Source of the DNA: Massilia kyonggiensis
GTDB taxonomy: Bacteria > Pseudomonadota > Gammaproteobacteria > Burkholderiales > Burkholderiaceae_D
Assembly (NCBI RefSeq): GCF_024756235.1
Contig: NZ_JANUGY010000004.1
Location: 62,001 to 126,000, forward strand
Direction: 5' to 3'
DNA length: 64,000 nt
Under the pieces are notes generated by a model, which worked only from the letters and a program-made list of their open reading frames with translations, ran no database searches and had not been told where the DNA came from. Both the position numbers and the translations under genes were made by a program. Shown in pieces: positions 1 through 7,810 of the stretch (position 1 is the stretch's first letter; every line of letters begins with the position of its first letter).

Positions 1-183
1 AACCCGAACGGCTCGCCGGAAGGCCTCACGGCCGTCACGACGCCGGATGGCCGCTTCACCGTGATGATGCCGCACGCGGAGCGCGTGGCGCGTACCGTCA
101 CGATGTCGTGGCATCCGGACGGCTGGGGCGAGGACTCGCCGTGGGCGCGCATGTTCCAGAACGCGCGGAAGTGGGTGGGCTAA
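1..183 (+). CDS. purL: Phosphoribosylformylglycinamidine synthase, C-terminal end (partial)
   Basis: This is the last 60 residues of a protein whose start lies outside the window. The reading frame runs from base 1 to a TAA at 181-183. The residues [23 protein letters not shown] and FQNARKWVG match the end of the glutaminase domain of the large single-chain PurL (FGAM synthase), the fourth step of de novo purine synthesis, which converts FGAR, ATP and glutamine to FGAM. A strong terminator follows within 25 bases, so purL is probably transcribed separately from the defence genes downstream. The identification rests only on this tail. Confidence 0.88.
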   Translation, partial: NPNGSPEGLTAVTTPDGRFTVMMPHAERVARTVTMSWHPDGWGEDSPWARMFQNARKWVG

Positions 184-204
184 ACCTGCAGACTGCTGGT
201 CTGA

Positions 205-232
205 AGCGCTCCCGTCGGGGGCGCTTTTTTTT
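205..232 (+). terminator. Intrinsic terminator after purL
   Basis: A nine-base stem (205-213 pairing with 217-225, core AGCGC/GCGCT) is followed by a run of eight T (225-232). It lies 22 bases after the purL stop, on the same strand. Confidence 0.85.
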
Positions 233-349
233 GCTGTGGCCGCTTCACCCTCGAGGGCTTGGAAGCGTCGTCAGTTTAGGTTATTGTTGTTTCGGCATGC
301 CCGCCGGCGTTCGGTGGGGCGAGGTTCGCTACGGGCAGGAGTTCAAACT

Positions 350-1666
350 ATGAAAATCACGTCTATCGACCTGAAGAACTACCGCATGCATGAGCGTCTG
401 TCGGTAGATTTCAGGTCAGGCTTCAACGTCATCGTCGGCGTCAATGGCAGCGGCAAGACGTCCTTGCTCAGGGCCGTGTGCGATGCATTGACCGGTTTTA
501 CGAATTCCTTGTCCGTCCAGCGCGGCTTCGTCGCGATGGCAGAGCGCGACGTGGCATTGTTGCGGAGAGAGTCGGTGAACGGCCGTTTCCGATTCGAGCC
601 TCAATACCCGGTCGTGGTGTCTGCGAAGGGCCAGGCATTTGGTCTGCCGTGCGATTGGAATGTGGTGAAAGCCAATGACATCGCGCATGCACTCGTCGTC
701 GGAATCTCCCCTGGCGATTTCATGCAAAACCGGGGAATACCGGGGGCTGGGTTTGAACAGATGGGATTCGATAGCGTGATGCCTCTCGTCGCCTTCTATC
801 GGGCCAACCGTCAGTGGAATGGTGGAAGCCCTGGCGAAATGCAAGCAGCAACCGAAAAGACGTCGCGCACCGATGCATACGAGTCGTGGTCCGATGCGTC
901 GCTCGACTCATCGGCATTCCAGGGATGGGTGATCGCCAAGTGTCTGGAGCGGTTTCAAACGTCATCGGAAACAGGGCGTTCGTTCGACGAGATCGATGAC
1001 GACGAATTGGCGGTCGTCAGCGCGGCACTCGGCATTGCGGTCGAGGGATTCAAGGGCATGCGCTACGATATGCACCAGAAGAGTCTCCTCATCGACCTGG
1101 AAGTCAGCCAGGGCGGTCGCCGCGAACCCACCAGTTTCGAGAACCTGAGCGACGGTCAGCGTGCTGTCATTGGCCTTGTCGCCGATATCGCGCGTCGTAT
1201 GTGTCTGTTGAATCCGATCCTCGGGAGCCAGGTGACGTTGCAGACGCCGGGCGTTGTCCTCATCGACGAACTGGACGTGCACCTGCACCCGCGTTGGCAG
1301 CGCATGCTGACGATCGGACTCAAGCGTGCATTCCCGGCGCTGCAGTTCATCGTCGCGAGCCATTCGCCGCAGGTGATCGGCGAATTGCACCCGGACGAGA
1401 TCATCTTGCTGCGACCGGAGGGCACAGCACATCCGCAAGTCAGCTATGGCCTCGACTCGAGCCAGATTCTAGAGGAAATCATGGGCGCGACGGCGCGTAA
1501 TGCCGATGTCGAGAAGAGGTTGGCAGACCTTTTCGAGCATATGGAGCGCAACCAACTGGAACTGGCGCGTGATGAAATTTCCCGGTTAAAAAACGACGTC
1601 CCCGGGCTTCCGGAACTGGCTGGAGCAGAGGCCCTGCTAAAACGTAAGCAGGTGCTCGGCAGATGA
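350..1666 (+). CDS. ptuA: Septu-type defence ATPase (PtuA-like AAA protein)
   Basis: A 438-residue SMC/RecF-like AAA ATPase. The start at 350 is chosen because AGGAG lies at 337-341 and the protein then begins MKITSIDLKNYR, the usual first strand of this fold; the frame is open further upstream but has no homologous look. Visible motifs are Walker A GVNGSGKT at residues 30-37, an ABC-type signature LSDGQR near 264, and Walker B VVLIDELDVHLHP near 302, followed by the ASHSP switch segment. Its stop overlaps the start of the HNH nuclease gene as ATGA. An ATPase of this type paired with a TIGR02646-like HNH protein is the composition of the Septu (PtuAB) anti-phage system; in known systems the ATPase regulates the nuclease. 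The same pair also occurs as a retron effector, but no reverse transcriptase is nearby. The Septu label is inferred from the pairing. Confidence 0.8.
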   Translation: MKITSIDLKNYRMHERLSVDFRSGFNVIVGVNGSGKTSLLRAVCDALTGFTNSLSVQRGFVAMAERDVALLRRESVNGRFRFEPQYPVVVSAKGQAFGLPCDWNVVKANDIAHALVVGISPGDFMQNRGIPGAGFEQMGFDSVMPLVAFYRANRQWNGGSPGEMQAATEKTSRTDAYESWSDASLDSSAFQGWVIAKCLERFQTSSETGRSFDEIDDDELAVVSAALGIAVEGFKGMRYDMHQKSLLIDLEVSQGGRREPTSFENLSDGQRAVIGLVADIARRMCLLNPILGSQVTLQTPGVVLIDELDVHLHPRWQRMLTIGLKRAFPALQFIVASHSPQVIGELHPDEIILLRPEGTAHPQVSYGLDSSQILEEIMGATARNADVEKRLADLFEHMERNQLELARDEISRLKNDVPGLPELAGAEALLKRKQVLGR

Positions 1667-2316
1667 AGTTCGTTGCGAAAAGGCGCTCGCCGGAGCAATT
1701 CGAAACATGGAAGGCGCTCGCCAACGATAGCTGGACGCCGGCATACGGCGACCTCAAGAACCCTCAGAAAAAGATTGTGCACGAAGCCCTGCTGAACGAA
1801 CAGGGCTGGGTCTGCTGCTATTGCGGCAGGGAGATTGCGCAACACGACAGTCATATAGAGCACTTCCGGCCCCAGGAAGCGGCGCCCCAATTGACTCTGG
1901 CGTTTGAAAACTTGTTTGCCTCATGTATCCGCGAACGTGAACCGGGCGCGCCATTGCATTGCGGGCACGCGAAAGGAAACGAGTTTAACGAGGCAAGCCA
2001 CATTTCACCGCTGGACCCAGGATGCGAGCGCCGCTTTCTCTACACGCTCGAAGGCGCCATTCGCCCCGCCGATATTGATGACGGTCCCGCAATATACATG
2101 ACGGAACTTTTGAAGCTGGACCTCGCGTTCCTGAGGAATCGTCGGCAGGAAGTTTTGGCGAGTGTCTTCGACATCGACTTTCTTTCGACGGCGTCGGATG
2201 ATGAACTTCGTCGGCTGGCCGCAGCTTGTCGCAAGCCCGATGGGCAAGGTAAATTAACCAACTTTGGACACGTGATTGCTCGTTACGTGGAGCAACTGCT
2301 GGGGGAAACTGCTTAG
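1663..2316 (+). CDS. ptuB: Septu-type HNH endonuclease (PtuB-like, TIGR02646 family)
   Basis: A 217-residue protein with the compact HNH layout of the TIGR02646 family: CCYC at residues 51-54, HIEHFRP at 64-70 (the probable metal-binding and catalytic histidines), the Asn of ENLFASC near 83, and LHCGHAKG near 99-105, which with CxxC probably makes the zinc knuckle. It overlaps the ATPase gene by four bases, so the two are probably translationally coupled. The expected role is nucleic-acid cleavage on phage infection, held in check by the ATPase. The gene ends 60 bases before a strong bidirectional terminator. No catalytic residue looks lost, so the system could be active. Confidence 0.8.
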   Translation: MKFVAKRRSPEQFETWKALANDSWTPAYGDLKNPQKKIVHEALLNEQGWVCCYCGREIAQHDSHIEHFRPQEAAPQLTLAFENLFASCIREREPGAPLHCGHAKGNEFNEASHISPLDPGCERRFLYTLEGAIRPADIDDGPAIYMTELLKLDLAFLRNRRQEVLASVFDIDFLSTASDDELRRLAAACRKPDGQGKLTNFGHVIARYVEQLLGETA

Positions 2317-2377
2317 CTGCCGTCACGGCTTACCGCGGCTCCGACACGCATGACGGCGGCTCCGATGCCGTTCCAGC

Positions 2378-2405
2378 AAAAAGCGCTGCCTCGGCAGCGC
2401 TTTTT
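2378..2405. terminator. Bidirectional terminator between ptuB and the GNAT gene
   Basis: Perfect stem AGCGCTGC/GCAGCGCT (2382-2389 with 2394-2401) with A5 on the left and T5 on the right, so it can act in both directions. It separates the convergent ptuB and acetyltransferase genes. Confidence 0.85.
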
Positions 2406-2851
2406 CATTCCGACCGTTGTTTGTAGATGTCGGGCCGGTTGATGTGCCAGAAGAGCTTCGGGTTGTCGGGCGTCGTGAACCCGAGCTTCTCGTACAGCCA
2501 GGGCGCGCTCGTCGTCGCCAGCAGCAGGCGCCGATAGCGCTCGATGCCGGGATACGCCAGCATGCACTCGACGAGCCACCGTCCCAGTCCCTTGCCGCGA
2601 TAGTCGTCGATGACGAACACGTCGGCCATGTAGGCAAACGTCGCACGATCGGTGATGAAACGGGCGTAGCCGATCTGCCGTTCGCCGTCGTACAGGCCGA
2701 AATTCAGGCTGTGCGCGACGGCGTTCCGAACCGTCGCCTCGTCGATGCCCGCGGCCCAGGTGGTCCGCGAGAGGTTGTGGTGAATGACGTCGAGCTGCAA
2801 CAGGCTGTCGTCAGTCGAGACCAGGTAGTTTTCTTGAGTCCAGTTCATCAT
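2405..2851 (-). CDS. GNAT family N-acetyltransferase
   Basis: A 148-residue single-domain acetyltransferase. The acetyl-CoA pyrophosphate-binding loop is visible as DDYRGKGLGRWLV (about residues 81-93), after the strand YMADVFVI, and the C-terminal LYEKLGF is the usual GNAT beta-6/alpha-4 element. It is the typical length of small stand-alone GNAT enzymes such as those close to YjdJ/ElaA types. The substrate cannot be read from the sequence. Two adjacent ATG codons (2851 and 2848) are possible starts. The gene upstream in transcription order is the DUF1304 membrane protein, 18 bases away, so the two are probably one operon. Confidence 0.85.
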   Translation of the reverse strand: MMNWTQENYLVSTDDSLLQLDVIHHNLSRTTWAAGIDEATVRNAVAHSLNFGLYDGERQIGYARFITDRATFAYMADVFVIDDYRGKGLGRWLVECMLAYPGIERYRRLLLATTSAPWLYEKLGFTTPDNPKLFWHINRPDIYKQRSE

Positions 2852-2869
2852 CGGTGCACGCTCCGGGTA

Positions 2870-3229
2870 TCAGGCGGCCAGCCAGGCGGCGAGCGCCAGC
2901 GCGGCCGGCACGGTCTGCACGAACAGGATGCGGCGCGACACCGTCGCCGCACCCCACACGCCCGCGACGGCCACGCATACGAGTCCGAACACGACGAAGG
3001 CACGGCCAATGACCGCATCCGGATGCACCAGCCCCACGGCCAGCGCCGCCACCAGAAATCCGTTGTAGCACCCCTGGTTCGACATCAGTGGCGCCAGCGC
3101 ATCCACCCTGTCTTCCTTGATGCCGAAGACCTTCCTGCCGCGCGTGCGGAACAGGACGGTTTCGATCAGTACGATGTAGACGTGGATGGTGATGACGATG
3201 GCGGTGAGGAGGGTGGCGATCAGCAGCAT
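2870..3229 (-). CDS. DUF1304 family small membrane protein
   Basis: A protein of about 119 residues with four hydrophobic segments, including the conserved YNGFLVAALAVGL core and the HVYIVLIETVLF first segment typical of DUF1304. It should sit in the inner membrane. The frame is open to a TTG at 3244, but the ATG at 3229, with GGGA just upstream, is preferred. Function is unknown in the family. The TGTACA dyad at 3251-3265 lies immediately upstream and could control this gene and the downstream acetyltransferase. Confidence 0.8.
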   Translation of the reverse strand: MLLIATLLTAIVITIHVYIVLIETVLFRTRGRKVFGIKEDRVDALAPLMSNQGCYNGFLVAALAVGLVHPDAVIGRAFVVFGLVCVAVAGVWGAATVSRRILFVQTVPAALALAAWLAA

Positions 3230-3250
3230 GTTTATCCCAATCAATAGAAT

Positions 3251-3265
3251 TGTACATACTGTACA
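3251..3265. promoter_or_regulatory. Possible operator: TGTACA inverted repeat
   Basis: TGTACA-TAC-TGTACA is a 15-base dyad placed about 20 bases before the DUF1304 start, where a repressor could cover the promoter. It does not match the CTGT-N8-ACAG LexA box. No regulator gene lies next to it, so the cognate protein is unknown. Confidence 0.3.
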
Positions 3266-3292
3266 GCATTCGCCACCGTCGGCGGTATTAAC

Positions 3293-4585
3293 TCACTGCA
3301 TCAGCTTGTCCAGCTCAGGCTGCATCTCGCGCTGCCAGATTTTGTAGCCTTCGGCATTCGGATGCAGCAGGTCCGGCATGATGTCCTTCGACAGCGTGCC
3401 GTCCTCCGCCAGGAACGCCTTGTTCATGTTGAGGAAGAACACGTGCTTGTTGTCCGCCAGTTTCGGCAGCATCGCGTTGACCTTCTCGTTCAGGACGCGC
3501 AGGGTATCGTCCGGCTTTTCGCCGCGTGGGAAGATCGCCAGCAGCAGGAGCTTCGTCTTCGGCAGGCGCTTGCGGATTTCCGCGATGTCGCGCTTGATGC
3601 CGGCGTAGATGAGTTCCGGCGCTTCCTGGCGGAAGCCCGTGTTGTTGGTGCCGATCATCAGGACGGTGACCTTCGGATCGATGCCGTCGATCTCGCCATG
3701 CTGCAGGCGCCACAGGACGTTTTCCGTGCGGTCGCCGCCATAGCCCAGGTCCAGCGCGTTGTACTTGCCGTAGAACGCTTTCCATAGTTCCGGCTGCTGC
3801 TCTTCCCAGTGGTGCGTGATCGAGTCGCCGATGAACGCGAGTTCCGTGCGCTCGCCGGCGGCCTTGCGGCGCGCGATCTCGGCCAGCTTCGCTTCATGGC
3901 GCTTCATCCACCAGTCGAGCGACCACGACTCGTTCAGCGGCGACGGCGTCACGCTGATCGTGCGGTAATCCGGGCACGTCTGGTTCGGCTTGCCCGCCAT
4001 GTCGATGCGGATGTTGGCGATCTCGACGTCGCCGGCGCCCGTGCCGTCCAGCGCGAACGGTTTCGTCACGGCGCTGAAGTCGTCGCCCTTGCGGTAGAAG
4101 CACGACAGGGCGTAGCTCCGGTGCTGCCAGCCCTTGCCCTCGGCTGCGCGTGCCGGAATGACGTCGGGGATCTTGCGCTCGCAATTCTTGCCGCAGTCGA
4201 CGCGGAAGTTCAGGCCGCCCTTGGCCAGTTCGTTCACCTTCAGGTCGAACGAGACCGTGCCCTTGGCGAGGTAGGGACGCAGGTCGAGCGGGGCGCTCTC
4301 GATGCGCACGGTCGAGAACCAGGCATCTTTCCATTTCAGGCCGAGCGCATCGCCGGCGGCGTCCTTGGCAGTGCGGCGGGCTTCGACGACGGCGCTTTTC
4401 AGCTTTGGATCGTCGTCCATGCGGCCCGTGTCGCCGTCGAGCGGCTTCTGCACGTCGAAGTCGCCGAACATGACTTTGGCGCCGGCCAGCGGTTGGCCGA
4501 CGTAGAGGGGCAGGGAGGAGGCTGCCGTCGCCGCGCTGGCGGCCAGGGCGGACAGGATGATGACAGCGGAATGGCGGAGTTTCAT
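3293..4585 (-). CDS. Secreted SGNH/GDSL hydrolase with N-terminal ExoP-like domain
   Basis: 430 residues with a clear signal peptide (MKLRHSAVIILSALAASAATA). Residues about 30-215 form a beta-rich region resembling the galactose-binding-like domain found at the C-terminus of ExoP-type glucosidases. Residues about 240-430 are an SGNH esterase of the PAF-acetylhydrolase type: AFIGDSITHHW holds the nucleophilic Ser, GYGGDRTENVLW the block II Gly, MIGTNNTG the block III Asn, and DLLHPNAEGY the Asp-His pair. It probably removes acetyl groups from a polysaccharide in the periplasm or outside the cell. Glycosidases elsewhere in the window (GH5, GH18) fit a polysaccharide-degrading lifestyle. Confidence 0.78.
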   Translation of the reverse strand: MKLRHSAVIILSALAASAATAASSLPLYVGQPLAGAKVMFGDFDVQKPLDGDTGRMDDDPKLKSAVVEARRTAKDAAGDALGLKWKDAWFSTVRIESAPLDLRPYLAKGTVSFDLKVNELAKGGLNFRVDCGKNCERKIPDVIPARAAEGKGWQHRSYALSCFYRKGDDFSAVTKPFALDGTGAGDVEIANIRIDMAGKPNQTCPDYRTISVTPSPLNESWSLDWWMKRHEAKLAEIARRKAAGERTELAFIGDSITHHWEEQQPELWKAFYGKYNALDLGYGGDRTENVLWRLQHGEIDGIDPKVTVLMIGTNNTGFRQEAPELIYAGIKRDIAEIRKRLPKTKLLLLAIFPRGEKPDDTLRVLNEKVNAMLPKLADNKHVFFLNMNKAFLAEDGTLSKDIMPDLLHPNAEGYKIWQREMQPELDKLMQ

Positions 4586-4624
4586 GGGCGTCTCTAGTTT
4601 GTTGTTTGGTCGAACAAATTGGTC

Positions 4625-4656
4625 AAAAAAAAGCGCCCACGAGGAGCGCTTTTTTC
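4625..4656 (-). terminator. Intrinsic terminator after the first parvulin gene
   Basis: Read on the minus strand, a GAGCGCT... stem pairs with AGCGC... and ends in eight T. It lies just past the stop of the parvulin gene at 4670; the plus side also carries a T-run, so it may work both ways. Confidence 0.75.
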
Positions 4657-4669
4657 TTGTGTGACCTGA

Positions 4670-5449
4670 TTACTGGATCTTGGCCTTCTTCATCAGCTCT
4701 TCACGGAAAGCGGCCAGCTTGCGCTGCTGCAGCGATTCCGCGACCTGCTGCTTGACTTCTTCCAGCGGCGGGATCTTGGCGGCGCGAACGTCTTCCAGCT
4801 TGATCACGTGGAAGCCGTATTGCGTCTTGACCGGGGTCTCGGTGATCTGACCTTTGTTCAGCGAGGTCATGGCCTTCGAGAACTCAGGCACGAACGAGGC
4901 CGGGCTTGCCCAGTCCAGGTCGCCGCCGTTCGCTGCCGAGCCCGGATCTTTCGACTGCTTGGCCAGGTCTTCGAACTTGGCGCCGCCCTTCAGCTTGGCG
5001 ATGATCTGCTTGGCTTCGTCTTCCGTCGCGACCAGGATGTGGCGCGCGTGGTATTCCTTGTCGCCGACCTGTGCCTTGTACTTGTCGTACTCGGCCTTGA
5101 TCTCGGCATCCTTGACCGGGTTCTTCTTGATGTAATCGGCCAGCATCGCATTGATGATGATGCTCTGGCGGGCGTTGTCGATTGCGTTCTTGACGTCCGG
5201 ACGGGTGCCGACGCCTTGCTTGTCGGCTTCCTGGATCAGGACTTCGCGGCCGATCAGGTCCTTCTTGATTGCCTCGCGCAGTTGCGGGGAATCGGTTGCC
5301 TTGCCCTGGGCGACGACCTGCTTGACCACCTGGTCAACCTTGGCCGCGGGGATGGGCTTGCCATTGACGGTCGCAACGTTCTGCGCGAACGACGGCAGGG
5401 CTACCATCGCGGTCATGGCTAACAACAGGCGGGCTGGCTTCACAATCAT
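4670..5449 (-). CDS. Periplasmic peptidyl-prolyl isomerase, parvulin type (copy 1)
   Basis: 259 residues: signal peptide (MIVKPARLLLAMTAMVALPSFAQ), a SurA_N-like helical part (about 25-125) and a rotamase/PpiC domain (about 130-225) recognisable from HARHILVATEDEAKQIIAKL, GGDLDWASPASFVPEF and TQYGFHVIKL. The family catalyses proline isomerisation and assists folding of exported and outer-membrane proteins. It sits 102 bases downstream of a close paralogue on the same strand, so the pair arose by tandem duplication. The terminator at about 4640 closes the unit. Confidence 0.9.
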   Translation of the reverse strand: MIVKPARLLLAMTAMVALPSFAQNVATVNGKPIPAAKVDQVVKQVVAQGKATDSPQLREAIKKDLIGREVLIQEADKQGVGTRPDVKNAIDNARQSIIINAMLADYIKKNPVKDAEIKAEYDKYKAQVGDKEYHARHILVATEDEAKQIIAKLKGGAKFEDLAKQSKDPGSAANGGDLDWASPASFVPEFSKAMTSLNKGQITETPVKTQYGFHVIKLEDVRAAKIPPLEEVKQQVAESLQQRKLAAFREELMKKAKIQ

Positions 5450-5551
5450 TTATTCGATCCTATCTAAAACCGGTGGTGGTGGTCCGGTGGTCAACACGAA
5501 ATGTCGCCGTGGCGACGAAAACCGGCGACCGAGGCCGCCGGCGCTGCAATG

Positions 5552-6343
5552 TTACTGCACCTTTGCCTTCTTGACCATTTCTTCCTGGTACGCGGCCAGC
5601 TTCTGCTGGGTCAGCGCTTCGGAGATCTGCGGCTTGACTTCGTCCAGCGTCGGCAGCTTGGCCGGACGGACGTCGTCCAGCTTGATCACGTGGTAGCCCA
5701 CTTGCGTCTTGACCGGGGCGTCCGTGATCGCGCCTTTCTGCAGGTTGGTGAAGCCCGCGGCGAATTCCGGCGGGAACGACGACGGGCTGGCCCAATCCAG
5801 GTCGCCGCCGTTGTTGGCGGTGCCGGTGTCTTTCGACTGCTTCGCCAGGTCTTCGAACTTGGCGCCGCCTTTCAGCTTGGCGATGGCTGCTTTCGCTTCG
5901 TCTTCGGTCGCGAACAGGATGTGGCGCACGTGGTATTCCTTGTCGCCGGTCTGCTTCGCGAAGCGGTCGTATTCGGCCTTCACTTCGGCGTCGGTGACCG
6001 GGTGCTTCGTGATGTAGTCGCGGGCGAGGGCATTGATCACGATGGTCTGGCGGGCGTTCTCCAATGCCGCCTTGACTTCCGGATTCTTGTCGTAGCCCTG
6101 CTTGATGGCTTCCTGCATCATCACTTCGCGCGAGATCAGGTCCTTCTTGATCGCCTCACGCAGTTGCGGGCTGTCGGTGCCCTGGCCTTGTGCCACGACC
6201 TGCTTGACGATCGCGTCGGCGCGCGACGACGGGATGGCTTTGCCGTTCACCACGGCGAGGTTCTGTGCGAACGAAGGCGAGTACGCAAACGATGCGGCGA
6301 TAGCGATCAGGGCTAACAGCAGCCGTGCTGGCTTAAAAGTCAT
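5552..6343 (-). CDS. Periplasmic peptidyl-prolyl isomerase, parvulin type (copy 2)
   Basis: 263 residues with the same plan as the neighbouring copy: signal peptide ending PSFAQ, helical chaperone part, and a parvulin domain with HVRHILFATEDEAKAAIAKL, GGDLDWASPSSFPPEF and TQVGYHVIKLDDV. The two copies share long identical stretches in the rotamase domain and differ mainly in the N-terminal helices and the last 20 residues. It is probably the first gene of the two-gene unit. Its clients may be outer-membrane barrels, but nothing in the sequence names them. Confidence 0.9.
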   Translation of the reverse strand: MTFKPARLLLALIAIAASFAYSPSFAQNLAVVNGKAIPSSRADAIVKQVVAQGQGTDSPQLREAIKKDLISREVMMQEAIKQGYDKNPEVKAALENARQTIVINALARDYITKHPVTDAEVKAEYDRFAKQTGDKEYHVRHILFATEDEAKAAIAKLKGGAKFEDLAKQSKDTGTANNGGDLDWASPSSFPPEFAAGFTNLQKGAITDAPVKTQVGYHVIKLDDVRPAKLPTLDEVKPQISEALTQQKLAAYQEEMVKKAKVQ

Positions 6344-6457
6344 TTTGTTTCCTGTGAGGGGGTTGCTTGGACGAAGATTTGATTAGTTTTTGTAGTGCGT
6401 AGCGGATTCTGGAACGACTTACTTACGACTCACTTAAGACTTCCGAAAAACACGCCG

Positions 6458-6733
6458 TCACGACTGCTCCGAGGGCGCGACGGCGGTAATCGCCAGGGCA
6501 TGTATGTCGGTGTGCATCATACCTTGCACGGCATCATATACCAGTCGATGTCGCATGACCAGTCTCAGTCCCTCGAAGCGTTCCGAAACGATTTTCACTC
6601 GGTAATGACCCCCGCCGGAGGCCGCGCCGGGGTGCCCTGCGTGCAGGTGCGAATCGTCGCCGACCTCCAGCACGGACGGGGTCAATGCGGCGTCGAGCGA
6701 CTGGCGGATGCGTTCCACGCGATCGTCCATCAT
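6458..6733 (-). CDS. BolA family protein
   Basis: A 91-residue protein starting MMDDRVERIRQSL, with the BolA/IbaG class II KH-like fold visible as DDSHLHAGH followed by HYRVKIVSERFEG and the conserved HRLVYDAV. The His of the SHLHAGH loop is the residue that helps bind a shared [2Fe-2S] cluster with monothiol glutaredoxins. The start at 6733 overlaps the stop of the yciB gene as ATGA and has GGGAG upstream. This gene lies inside a longer open frame whose earlier part has no protein-like character. Its likely role is iron-sulphur handling or transcriptional adaptation. Confidence 0.88.
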   Translation of the reverse strand: MMDDRVERIRQSLDAALTPSVLEVGDDSHLHAGHPGAASGGGHYRVKIVSERFEGLRLVMRHRLVYDAVQGMMHTDIHALAITAVAPSEQS

Positions 6734-7377
6734 GCGTCTCCCTTGCCGTGGTCCGGCTCTTCGATGTACTTCGCGAGCATCAGCGTCTGGCCGATGATGA
6801 AAACGAAGGTGAGGCCGGTCATGCCGAACATCTTGAAGCTGACCCAGGCGCCCGTATTCCCCTTGAAGACGACGAAGGCCATGACCAGGTTCAGTACGCC
6901 GACCGCCGCGAAGAACGCCATCCAGGCATAGCCGAGCCGCGCCCAGACCGGGTCCGGCAACCTGACCTGCGCTTCCATGCCCGTGCGGATCAGGTTCTTG
7001 CCGAAACCGACCTGCGACACGAACAGCGCCAGCGCGAACACCCAGTACAGGATCGTCGGCTTCCACTTGATGAAGTTCTCGTCATGGAAATAAATGGTGG
7101 CGCCGCCCATCACGACGATGATGGCCAGCGACATCCACAGCATGCCGTGTACCTTGCGCCCGCGTGCCAGCAGGTACAGGATCTGCAGGATGGTCCCAAC
7201 GATGGCGACGGCCGTGGCGAGCACGATCGGCGCCTGCTCGGCGGCGAAGTTGCCGCCCGAGATCAGGCCGCCCATGTACTGCACCGCGAGCGCGTGCGCC
7301 GCTTCCTGGTGGCCGTCCGCGAACTTGTAGACGATGAAGAAGAGGATGACCGGGAACAGGTCGAACAGGAATTTCAT
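6730..7377 (-). CDS. yciB: Septation protein A / inner membrane protein YciB
   Basis: 215 residues, almost entirely hydrophobic, starting MKFLFDLFPVILFFIVYKFA, the hallmark of the YciB/IspZ family. About five to six membrane segments are visible, and GNTGAWVSFKMFGMTGLTF near the C-terminus is conserved. The protein is slightly longer than the ~180-residue enterobacterial form. In studied bacteria it is an inner-membrane protein linked to cell-envelope assembly and cell division. It is translationally coupled to the bolA-like gene and lies 15 bases after msrB, so msrB-yciB-bolA is probably one operon. Confidence 0.92.
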   Translation of the reverse strand: MKFLFDLFPVILFFIVYKFADGHQEAAHALAVQYMGGLISGGNFAAEQAPIVLATAVAIVGTILQILYLLARGRKVHGMLWMSLAIIVVMGGATIYFHDENFIKWKPTILYWVFALALFVSQVGFGKNLIRTGMEAQVRLPDPVWARLGYAWMAFFAAVGVLNLVMAFVVFKGNTGAWVSFKMFGMTGLTFVFIIGQTLMLAKYIEEPDHGKGDA

Positions 7378-7392
7378 AAGTCTCGTTGCCCT

Positions 7393-7788
7393 TCAGATCG
7401 GCTCGAAGCGGAGCGCGGCCGAGTTGATGCAATAACGCAGGCCGGTCGGCGGCGGGCCGTCCGGGAACACATGGCCCAGGTGGGCGTCGCAGACGGCGCA
7501 GATGATTTCCGTGCGCACCATGCCATGACTCCTGTCGACCTTTTCGATCACGTTGTCCGGATCGAGGGCCTTGAAATAGCTGGGCCAGCCGCAGCCGGAA
7601 TCGAACTTCGCGTCCGATTCGAACAGCGGCGTGTCGCAGCACACGCAGTGATAGATGCCGTGCTCATGGTGGTCCCAGTACTTGCCCGTGAACGCGCGCT
7701 CGGTCGCCGCGTGGCGGGTGACCTGGTATTCCATGGGGTCCAGCTGGGCGCGCCATTCGGCGTCGGTTTTCGTCACTTTGTCGGTCAT
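7393..7788 (-). CDS. msrB: Peptide-methionine (R)-S-oxide reductase
   Basis: 131 residues. The zinc-binding Cys pairs are visible as CVCC and [12 protein letters not shown], and the catalytic Cys is in [11 protein letters not shown] near the C-terminus. It reduces the R form of methionine sulphoxide in oxidised proteins. There is no signal peptide, so it is cytoplasmic. The length equals that of stand-alone MsrB proteins; no MsrA domain is fused. It is the first gene of the msrB-yciB-bolA run and lies 22 bases after the selO stop. Confidence 0.95.
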   Translation of the reverse strand: MTDKVTKTDAEWRAQLDPMEYQVTRHAATERAFTGKYWDHHEHGIYHCVCCDTPLFESDAKFDSGCGWPSYFKALDPDNVIEKVDRSHGMVRTEIICAVCDAHLGHVFPDGPPPTGLRYCINSAALRFEPI

Positions 7789-7810
7789 GATCCCTCGTTT
7801 TTCATCGTAT

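Noticed and set aside
184..349. A retron ncRNA ahead of the ATPase-HNH pair
   Set aside because: The gap is only 166 bases, holds the purL terminator, and there is no reverse transcriptase gene. The pair fits stand-alone Septu better.
3251..3265. LexA (SOS) box
   Set aside because: The dyad does not fit CTGT-N8-ACAG and the genes next to it are not SOS genes.
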